Origin: Hymenobacter sp. YC55
GTDB lineage: Bacteria > Bacteroidota > Bacteroidia > Cytophagales > Hymenobacteraceae
Assembly: GCF_029433095.1 (NCBI RefSeq)
Contig: NZ_JARNTX010000005.1
Coordinates: 248,001 to 312,000 of the forward strand
Length of the DNA stretch: 64,000 nucleotides
Reading direction: 5' to 3'
Shown: positions 9,399-16,216 of the stretch, piece by piece
Layout of the letters: the number at the start of each line of letters is the position of its first letter
Position numbering within the stretch: the first letter of the stretch is position 1
The notes under the pieces: generated by a model
Databases searched by the model: none
Told to the model about the DNA's origin: nothing
What the model saw: the letters and a program-made list of their open reading frames with translations, nothing else
Program-made: the position numbers and the translations under genes

Positions 9399-10597
9399 TG
9401 GGCACCGTTACGAAATGGCCCACGTGGTTCCTGCTTTGGGTCCTGTGGGCCGCAGCTGGGGTAGCGCAAGCGGCTCCGGTTCAGCCCTTCCTGCTGCTCG
9501 ATGCCGCCAAGATGTCCGCCTTCAAAGCGGCCTACAAGCGCGGTGACCAGCAGGAAACGCAGCAAGTCAAGGCGTTGCTCGGGCAAGCCGACCAGGCGCT
9601 AGCGCACGAGCTGTATACCATTACCACCAAAACCAAGCTGCCGCCCAGTGGCGACAAGCACGACTTCATGTCGCAGGCGCCCTACTTCTGGCCCGACCCC
9701 ACTAAGCCCGACGGCAAACCGTACATCCAAAAAGATGGCTTGGTCAACCCGGAGGCCAAGGCCATGAAAGACGACGCCAACCTGGCGGGCGTGTGCAAGG
9801 ACGTGAAGACGCTGGCCCTGGCGTACTACTTTTCCGGTGACGCCAAGTACGCCACCAAGGCCACCCAGCAGCTGCGCAACTTTTTCCTGGACCCGGTCAC
9901 CCGCATGAACCCGAACTTGAATTTCGGGCAGGGTATTCCCGGCACGACCGATGGCCGCAGCTACGGCATCATCCAGACGCGCCATTTGGTGGAAATTCCG
10001 GAGGCACTGGCCCTGCTTGGTAGCAATACCAAGGTGGACGCCAAGTTGGTATCTGGCCTGAAAACTTGGTACAGCCAGTACACGGAATGGCTGACAACCA
10101 GCAAGCTTGGCAAGGCCGAAAGTGGCAACAAAAACAACCACGGCACCTTCTACGATTTGCAAGTGGTGGACTTTGCTTTGTTCACGGGCAACAAAGCGCT
10201 GGCCCGCCGCACTATTGAAACCCAGACGCTGCCGCGCATAACCGTGCAGTTTGCCCCTGACGGCTCGCAGCCGCTGGAACTGGACCGCACCCGGCCCTGG
10301 AACTATACCTCCATGAACCTGCAAGGGTGGGTGCAATTGGCCGTTTTGGCCCGCCACGTAGGCGTGGATTTGTGGAACTACAGCACCCCCGACGGCCGCG
10401 GGTTGCGCCAAGCCGTGGCGTGGTTTCAACCGTATTTGCTGCGGGAAAAGCAGCTAGAGCGCGCCGACGTGACGCCGACCTCCAACGAAACGGCGCTGAT
10501 GCTCTACCAGCGCGCAGCACAGGAGTACTCCTCCCTAAACGCCGCGCAAGTGCTGGCGCTGTACCCAGATTTTCGGGCGGCGCCTTGGGCTATCTGA
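9398..10597 (+). CDS. Alginate-lyase-superfamily polysaccharide lyase (PL5/PL38-like), first copy
   Basis: A predicted secreted lyase that cleaves a uronate polymer by beta-elimination, leaving a 4,5-unsaturated uronate end. The 399-residue product has a signal peptide (WAAAGVAQAAP, about 10-26) and an all-helical alginate_lyase (PF05426-type) toroid. It carries the family motif NNHGT with His248 and the segment PYFWPDPTKPDGKPYIQKDG near residue 90. In PL5 and PL38 enzymes the NNH residues are part of the active site. PL38 members are known to act on glucuronan or alginate, so the name alginate lyase should not be taken as the substrate. The start ATG shares one base with the SusD stop. A second related lyase lies at 13388. 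Confidence 0.85.
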   Translation: MGTVTKWPTWFLLWVLWAAAGVAQAAPVQPFLLLDAAKMSAFKAAYKRGDQQETQQVKALLGQADQALAHELYTITTKTKLPPSGDKHDFMSQAPYFWPDPTKPDGKPYIQKDGLVNPEAKAMKDDANLAGVCKDVKTLALAYYFSGDAKYATKATQQLRNFFLDPVTRMNPNLNFGQGIPGTTDGRSYGIIQTRHLVEIPEALALLGSNTKVDAKLVSGLKTWYSQYTEWLTTSKLGKAESGNKNNHGTFYDLQVVDFALFTGNKALARRTIETQTLPRITVQFAPDGSQPLELDRTRPWNYTSMNLQGWVQLAVLARHVGVDLWNYSTPDGRGLRQAVAWFQPYLLREKQLERADVTPTSNETALMLYQRAAQEYSSLNAAQVLALYPDFRAAPWAI

Positions 10598-10705
10598 CCC
10601 GTTTCACGTCCTGATTCTCGATTACCAGAACACTTCACCGGTTGCCCGGCCGCTTCCTTAGCGCAAAGCAAGGCGGCTCGATAACCGAATAGGAAAAGTA
10701 TAACC

Positions 10706-13174
10706 GTGTTAAAAGCTAAACTGATTGCCACCCTGCTCGTCGTACTGGCAACTGTATCTCCCGGCTCGGCCCAGCGTGTTACCCGCCTGACCACCGGGTG
10801 GGAATACGTGCAGCAAGAGCTAGGTGGCGTATGGGAAGCCGTGCGGCCTGTAGGTGCCGGCAACCCCGAAAGTGTGCCGCTGTGGGAAGCCGTGACGCTG
10901 CCCCATTGCTTCAACGCCCGCGACGCCGTAGACCCCAGCGTCAACTACTACCAGGGCCCCGGCTGGTACCGCACCCAACTAGATGTGCAAAACCCATACG
11001 CCAACGGCCGGACTCGCCTGCATTTCGAGGGCGCGGGCCAGAAAACCGACGTGTACCTCTACACCACCAAAGTAGGCAGCCACGTGGGCGGCTACGACGA
11101 ATGGACCGTGGACCTCACGCAAGCCATTGCCGATTTCCAGAAGACGCCGGCGTACAAAGAGCAGTTCAAAGGCAAAATTCCGCTTAGCATCCGCTGCGAC
11201 AATTCCCGTGACCTGGAGATGATACCCTCCAACCTGTCGGATTTCAACGTGTACGGGGGGCTGTACCGCTACCTGAACCTAGAGTACTTGCCGGCCGTGT
11301 CGGTGGAGCGCTTGGCGGTGAAGGCGGAGGTAGATGCCGCGGGCAAAGCAGGTTCGTTGGCGCTGAAGGCAAGCTTCCTGCCCACTGCAACACCCACTAT
11401 GGCGCCGGTTCCGGTGGTGGTTCGGTTGCTGGACCCGCGGGGCAAGCAGGTCAGCAACTATCAAGGCAAGCTGTCTGTAGGGGCGCAGGAGCAGGACGTG
11501 CACCAGTTTGCGGTGAAGAATCCGCAGCTTTGGTCCCCGACGCGGCCGCAGCTTTATACGGTGGTTGTTACGGTGGGTACCGGTCCGCAGGCCTATCAAC
11601 GGCGAGAAAAAGTAGGGTTCCGCCACGCCGAGTTTGTGGAGAAAGGCCCGTTCAAGCTTAACGGCCAGCGCCTGCTGCTGCGTGGCACCCACCGCCACGA
11701 AGACCACGCCGGCGTGGCCGCCGCCATGACCGAGCCCATGATTCGGCAGGAGATGGTGATGATGAAGCAGATGGGCGTCAACTTCATCCGCCTGGGCCAC
11801 TACCAACAGTCGCGCATCGTACTCAACCTCTGCGACTCGCTCGGGATACTGGTGTGGGAGGAAATTCCGTGGTGCCGCGGCGGGCTGGGCGGGCCAGTGT
11901 ACCAAGCGCAAGCCAAGCGCATGCTCACCAACATGGTGCAGCAGCACTATAACCATCCGAGCATCATCATCTGGGGCCTGGGCAACGAAAACGACTGGCC
12001 CGGTGACTTTCCCGAATTCGACAAGCAAAAAATTCGGGCCTTCATGACCGAACTCAACGACTTGTCGCACCAGCTGGACCGCTCGCGCTACACCGCCATC
12101 CGCCGCTGCGACTTCTGCAAGGACATTGTGGACGTGTATTCGCCTTCGATCTGGGCCGGCTGGTACCGCGGCATCTACACCGACTACAAGGAAGCCACCG
12201 AGAAAGAATTTCAGGGAGTGAAGCGCATGCTGCACGTGGAATGGGGCGGCGACAGCCACGCCGGCCGCCACTCTGAAAACCCCGACAACGCGCTGGCGGA
12301 AGTCACCGCCAGCAAGGAAGCCGACGAGCGAGCTGGCGATGCTTCGCTGTTTGGGGGCAGTGCCCGCGTTTCCAAGGACGGCGACTGGAGCGAAAGCTAC
12401 CTCTGCAACCTCGTGGATTGGCACCTCAAGGAGCAGGAAACCATGCCATGGCTGAGCGGCACAGCCTACTGGCCCTTCAAGGATTTCTCGACGCCCGTAC
12501 GCCCCGACAATCCCATTCCCTACATGAACCAGAAGGGCGTAGTGGAGCGCGACTTCACGCCCAAAGAAGCCTTCTACGTGTTCCAGTCGTACTGGACCAC
12601 GGCGCCCATGGTGCACCTGTATGGGCATTCTTGGCCAGTGCGTTGGGGGGCAGAGGGCGAGTTGAAAATGGTGAAAGTCTACTCGAATTGCGTTGAAGCC
12701 GAGCTGTTTGTGAACGGCAAAAGCTACGGCGTGAAAAAGCGCGACAGCCAAGATTTCCCGGCGGCGGGCCTGCACTGGAACGTGCCTTTTGCGAGTGGCG
12801 AAAACCAGGTGCGAGTAGTGGCCCGCCAAGGCAAGCAGACCGTAGAAGACCATATTAGCTTCCGCTACCAAACCCAAAAATGGGGTAAGCCCGCCAAGCT
12901 CACGCTGCAAAAAGTAGCGGAAGCCAATGGCCTTACCACCGTGGAAGTAAAGCTATTCGATGCCGAAGGCGTGCCGTGCCTAGACGCCGCCAATTGGGTG
13001 GAGTTTTCACTAGCTGGCGCGGGCAAACTGCTCGACGACTTGGGCACAAGCAGTGGCTCCCGTAAGGTGCAGGTGTACAACGGCCGCGCCATTATTCGGT
13101 TAGCCGCACAACCGGGTAAAACCGCTGTAGCTGTTCAGTCCCCGGGCCTGGAAACAGTGCTTCTGACGCTGTAA
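10706..13174 (+). CDS. Glycoside hydrolase family 2 enzyme (beta-galactosidase/beta-glucuronidase class)
   Basis: An 822-residue periplasmic or surface exo-glycosidase. It starts with GTG at 10706 and has a signal peptide ending near ATVSPGSAQ. GH2 domains follow in order: sugar-binding jelly roll (about 30-200, with NYYQGPGWYRT), immunoglobulin-like sandwich (about 205-310), TIM barrel (about 315-600) and C-terminal sandwich domains. The predicted acid/base is Glu428 in WGLGNEND and the nucleophile is Glu512 in HVEWGGDS; both are present, so it should be active. GH2 covers beta-galactosidase, beta-mannosidase and beta-glucuronidase activities, and the sequence does not decide which. Placed between two lyases and before a GH88, it probably trims a side chain or neutral sugar from the same glycan. 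Confidence 0.92.
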   Translation: MLKAKLIATLLVVLATVSPGSAQRVTRLTTGWEYVQQELGGVWEAVRPVGAGNPESVPLWEAVTLPHCFNARDAVDPSVNYYQGPGWYRTQLDVQNPYANGRTRLHFEGAGQKTDVYLYTTKVGSHVGGYDEWTVDLTQAIADFQKTPAYKEQFKGKIPLSIRCDNSRDLEMIPSNLSDFNVYGGLYRYLNLEYLPAVSVERLAVKAEVDAAGKAGSLALKASFLPTATPTMAPVPVVVRLLDPRGKQVSNYQGKLSVGAQEQDVHQFAVKNPQLWSPTRPQLYTVVVTVGTGPQAYQRREKVGFRHAEFVEKGPFKLNGQRLLLRGTHRHEDHAGVAAAMTEPMIRQEMVMMKQMGVNFIRLGHYQQSRIVLNLCDSLGILVWEEIPWCRGGLGGPVYQAQAKRMLTNMVQQHYNHPSIIIWGLGNENDWPGDFPEFDKQKIRAFMTELNDLSHQLDRSRYTAIRRCDFCKDIVDVYSPSIWAGWYRGIYTDYKEATEKEFQGVKRMLHVEWGGDSHAGRHSENPDNALAEVTASKEADERAGDASLFGGSARVSKDGDWSESYLCNLVDWHLKEQETMPWLSGTAYWPFKDFSTPVRPDNPIPYMNQKGVVERDFTPKEAFYVFQSYWTTAPMVHLYGHSWPVRWGAEGELKMVKVYSNCVEAELFVNGKSYGVKKRDSQDFPAAGLHWNVPFASGENQVRVVARQGKQTVEDHISFRYQTQKWGKPAKLTLQKVAEANGLTTVEVKLFDAEGVPCLDAANWVEFSLAGAGKLLDDLGTSSGSRKVQVYNGRAIIRLAAQPGKTAVAVQSPGLETVLLTL

Positions 13175-13192
13175 ATAGGCTAGGTTTTCTGA

Positions 13193-13345
13193 ACGCTGTA
13201 GAGACGCGACACTTGGCTTCGCCGACCTCCGGGTCGCGTCTCGGCGTTGAACGACTGGAACCATACAACCTTAACAACCTCAGCAACAAGAAGACTTAAC
13301 AACATCAGCAATAAGCAGACGCGAAGTGTCGCGTCTCTACAGCGT
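13193..13345. repeat. Dispersed repeat, family B, copy 1 with 22-bp perfect inverted arms
   Basis: The left arm (13193-13214, ACGCTGTAGAGACGCGACAC and two more bases) and right arm (13324-13345) are perfect reverse complements over 22 bp. An inner alternative hairpin pairs GAGACGCGAC (13201-13210) with GTCGCGTCTC (13233-13242). The segment GACGCGACACTTGGCTTC at 13203 recurs exactly at 60507 with a similar sequence after it, so this is a mobile or dispersed repeat family, not a local terminator. Confidence 0.85.
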
Positions 13346-13387
13346 CTAGGAAACACCGATGAATCATTTTGCTTGCGCTTCACTGCT

Positions 13388-14569
13388 ATGACCCGAAAGA
13401 CACTTTGCCTCTTGCTGCTTTGGCTGATAACGTTCGGTAGCCAAGCCAGTCGCCCGGACCGTAAGCTGGAACGACAAGCAGCAGAGGTACTGCGGGCGCA
13501 GGTACTGGCGCAAGCGGCTTGGGCCTTGCAGCAAGCTCCGGTCACGGTGACGAGCAGCACCAGCCCACGCAGCGCGGGCGGCCCACACGACTTCTTTTCC
13601 GAGGGTGATTACTGGTGGCCCGACCCCGCCAACCCCACTGGGCCTTATATCCAGCGCGACGGCCTCACCAACCCCGAAAACTTCGTGGCTCACCGGCAAG
13701 CTATGATCCGCTTTAGCCGTATCATCGGGGCGCTAGCTTCTGCTTATCAGCTCACTCATGACACGCAATACGTTCAGCATGCCTTGGTGCATCTGCGGGC
13801 TTGGTTTACGGACCCTGCCACGCGCATGAACCCATCGTTGCAATATGCGCAGGCCATCATGGGGCGCTTCACAGGCCGTGGCATCGGCATTATCGACACC
13901 ATTCAGCTGATGGAAGTAGCGCAGGGTGTGTTGGTTTTTAAACAAGCCAAGGCTATCAACAGCCAAGATCTAACGGGCATCAAAGACTGGTTTGCGCAGT
14001 ATCTCACCTGGCTCACAACGCACCCATACGGCAAAGACGAAATGAACGCCGCCAACAACCATGGCACGTGTTGGGTGATGCAGGTAGCAGCCTTTGCCCG
14101 ACTAACGGGTAATCAGCAACTGCTAACTTTCTGCCGGGAGCGGTACAAAACCGTACTGCTGCCCACCCAAATGGCACCCAACGGCTCTTTCCCCTTGGAA
14201 ACCAAGCGCACCAAACCTTACGGCTACTCGCTGTTCAACCTGGACGCCATGACCATGATCTGCCAGATCCTGAGCGATAAGCGCGAAAACCTCTGGACTT
14301 ACCAAACCCCCGATGGGCGAGGTATTCGCCGGGGCATCGAGTATCTATATCCTTATGTGGCCGACAAGCAGAAGTGGCCTTTCGCCAAAGATGTGATGTA
14401 CTGGGACAACTGGCCGGTGGCGCAGCCTTTCCTGATAATGGGGGCGGTGCAGTTCGGCAATAAAGACTGGTTTGCCACTTGGCAGCGCCTGGAGCATGCT
14501 CCCGAGGTAGAAGAAGTGATTCGCAACCTGCCTGTCCGCAACCCCCTCATCTGGCTGAACGAGAATTAG
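13388..14569 (+). CDS. Alginate-lyase-superfamily polysaccharide lyase (PL5/PL38-like), second copy
   Basis: A second predicted secreted uronate lyase of 393 residues. The ATG at 13388 begins a normal signal peptide (MTRKTLCLLLLWLITFGSQA). The frame is open upstream to 13247, but that part is encoded by the family B repeat and is rejected. It shares with the first lyase the pattern GGPHDFFSEGDYWWPDP and the motif NNHGT with His225, as well as overall length. The two proteins differ clearly elsewhere, so they are paralogues and not a recent duplication; they may cut different linkages or different chain sizes. The gene is separated from the GH2 gene by the 22-bp inverted repeat and lies 68 bp before the GH88 gene. 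Confidence 0.85.
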   Translation: MTRKTLCLLLLWLITFGSQASRPDRKLERQAAEVLRAQVLAQAAWALQQAPVTVTSSTSPRSAGGPHDFFSEGDYWWPDPANPTGPYIQRDGLTNPENFVAHRQAMIRFSRIIGALASAYQLTHDTQYVQHALVHLRAWFTDPATRMNPSLQYAQAIMGRFTGRGIGIIDTIQLMEVAQGVLVFKQAKAINSQDLTGIKDWFAQYLTWLTTHPYGKDEMNAANNHGTCWVMQVAAFARLTGNQQLLTFCRERYKTVLLPTQMAPNGSFPLETKRTKPYGYSLFNLDAMTMICQILSDKRENLWTYQTPDGRGIRRGIEYLYPYVADKQKWPFAKDVMYWDNWPVAQPFLIMGAVQFGNKDWFATWQRLEHAPEVEEVIRNLPVRNPLIWLNEN

Positions 14570-14637
14570 CTGTTGATTCCGCTTTCCCATTTGCTCCCGG
14601 ACATTACGCGGGAGCTACACTCTCAGCGCAACTTGCA

Positions 14638-15858
14638 ATGAAAACAATACGCATCGGCTTAGTTCTGGCACTGCTGTCCACCCAAGCGCTGGGCCAGGCA
14701 GTCTTGCCCAAGAAAACCATGAAGCTGGCCGAAACGCAGGCGGCTCTTCTGCTGGAACAGGTGCCGCAGGCCGCGCAGGCGAAACCCGCTCCGTCCGGCA
14801 AACCCGCACTCGTGTCGCCGCGCACGCTCACGCCCACGGGCGAACTGGTGCTGGTAGCCTCCCGCGACTGGACCAGCGGTTTTTTCCCCGGCTATTTGTG
14901 GTTGCTAGCTGAAGCCACCGGTCAGGAGAAATGGCGCACCGCGGCCAAAGCCTACACCGCCAACATCGAGCCCGAGAAAACCAACGCTACCACCCACGAC
15001 ATGGGCTTTAAGGTGTACTGTAGCTTCGGCACCGGTTACCGGCTCACGCAAGATGCTGCCTACCGTGCGGTCATTCTGGAGTCGGCGCGCACCCTGAGCA
15101 CGCGGTTCAACTCGAAGGTAGGAGCGCTGCGTTCCTGGGACCACCACCGCGACACCTGGGGCTACCCGGTCATCATCGACAACATGCTGAACTTGGAGCT
15201 GCTATTTGCCGCTACCCGCCTCTCCGGTGATTCCTCGTTCTATAAAATAGCCGTCAGCCACGCCAACACCACGCTGCGCAACCACTTCCGGCCTGACTTC
15301 AGCTCCTACCACGTCGTCGATTACGACACGCTTACGGGGCAAGTAGTAAAGAAAACCACCCACCAGGGTTTCGCCAACGAGTCGGCGTGGGCGCGTGGGC
15401 AGGCGTGGGCGCTCTACGGGTACACCATGTGCTACCGCGAAACCAAAAATAAGGCCTACCTCACGCAGGCCGAGAACGTAGCCGGTTTCCTGCTCAACCA
15501 CCCCAATTTGCCTAAGGACCTGATTCCTTATTGGGACTTAAACGCTCCCAGCATCCCCAACGAGCCGCGCGATGCGTCAGCAGGAGCCGTTATGGCCTCG
15601 GCTCTGTATGAGCTGAGCACCTACACTGCTAACGGTGCTCTTTACCGCAGCAAAGCCGACAAGATGATGAGCAGCCTGACCAAACACTACACCGCCAAGC
15701 CCGGCGGCAGCCGAGGGTTTCTGCTATTGCACAGCACCGGTTCCAAACCCGCCAACAGCGAAGTTGACGTGCCCCTCATCTACGCCGACTATTACTTCAT
15801 GGAAGCCCTGTTGCGCCGCAAAAATCTCGGTCCAGTCAACAGCCTCTCGAAGCGCTAA
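14638..15858 (+). CDS. GH88-type unsaturated uronyl hydrolase
   Basis: This enzyme should hydrate and remove the 4,5-unsaturated uronic acid left by polysaccharide lyases, giving monosaccharides. The 406-residue protein starts at ATG 14638 with a signal peptide (MKTIRIGLVLALLSTQALGQ). It has an alpha/alpha toroid with Asp121 in THDMGF and Asp181 in IIDNMLNLELL. These match the two catalytic Asp residues of GH88 unsaturated glucuronyl hydrolases (Asp88 and Asp149 in the Bacillus enzyme, nearly the same spacing). ESAWARGQAWALYGY is also a GH88 hallmark. It is the last gene of the locus and explains how the lyase products are finished. GH105 is a related alternative but fits the motifs less well. 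Confidence 0.9.
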   Translation: MKTIRIGLVLALLSTQALGQAVLPKKTMKLAETQAALLLEQVPQAAQAKPAPSGKPALVSPRTLTPTGELVLVASRDWTSGFFPGYLWLLAEATGQEKWRTAAKAYTANIEPEKTNATTHDMGFKVYCSFGTGYRLTQDAAYRAVILESARTLSTRFNSKVGALRSWDHHRDTWGYPVIIDNMLNLELLFAATRLSGDSSFYKIAVSHANTTLRNHFRPDFSSYHVVDYDTLTGQVVKKTTHQGFANESAWARGQAWALYGYTMCYRETKNKAYLTQAENVAGFLLNHPNLPKDLIPYWDLNAPSIPNEPRDASAGAVMASALYELSTYTANGALYRSKADKMMSSLTKHYTAKPGGSRGFLLLHSTGSKPANSEVDVPLIYADYYFMEALLRRKNLGPVNSLSKR

Positions 15859-15938
15859 TAGAGAAAACTATTCCGAGGTACGCTTTCCGCCTTGCTTTCT
15901 CTGCACTAATGACCTTGCTATAGTAATCGTAATGAACG

Positions 15939-16046
15939 GTCATGCTGAGCGCAGTGCAACGAAGCCGAAGCATCTCGCTAGTGTGGTAAAATCATTTACT
16001 ATCACAACGTCAGCACGCGAGATGCTTCGGCTGCGCTCAGCATGAC
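15939..16046. repeat. Dispersed palindromic repeat, family A, copy 2
   Basis: Perfect 16-bp inverted ends (GTCATGCTGAGCGCAG and CTGCGCTCAGCATGAC) enclose inward-facing GAAGCATCTCGC and GCGAGATGCTTCG arms, so the element can fold as a nested hairpin. It lies downstream of the GH88 gene and just past the convergent phosphoesterase gene end. It is related to the copy at 7861. Confidence 0.9.
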
Positions 16047-16057
16047 TGTTAGTTTGG

Positions 16058-16111
16058 CAACGTTAGCACGCGAGATGCTTCGACTCCGGCTGCGCCTCCG
16101 CTCAGCATGAC
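16058..16111. repeat. Dispersed palindromic repeat, family A, partial copy 3
   Basis: A half-element reading CGAGATGCTTCGACTCCGGC, then CTCAGCATGAC, follows copy 2 directly. Compared with copy 2 it has a short insertion rich in CTCCGG/CCTCCG. The opposite arm is missing. No gene lies in the rest of 15859-16216. Confidence 0.8.
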
Positions 16112-16216
16112 GATACATATATGATGTTAGACATGGCAGCACTTCGACTCCATTAAAATCTGCTCTGCTTGACACGTGCTTACGGGCTCTGATAGTTTAA
16201 ACTATGAGCGCAGAAC

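Noticed and set aside
11279..12910. 543-residue frame on the minus strand opposite the GH2 gene
   Set aside because: Antisense shadow of a long GC-rich gene; composition is Val/Ala/His rich without motifs and the plus-strand GH2 has full catalytic motifs.
13247..13387. N-terminal extension of the second lyase frame
   Set aside because: It overlaps the 22-bp inverted repeat and precedes a normal signal peptide beginning at 13388.
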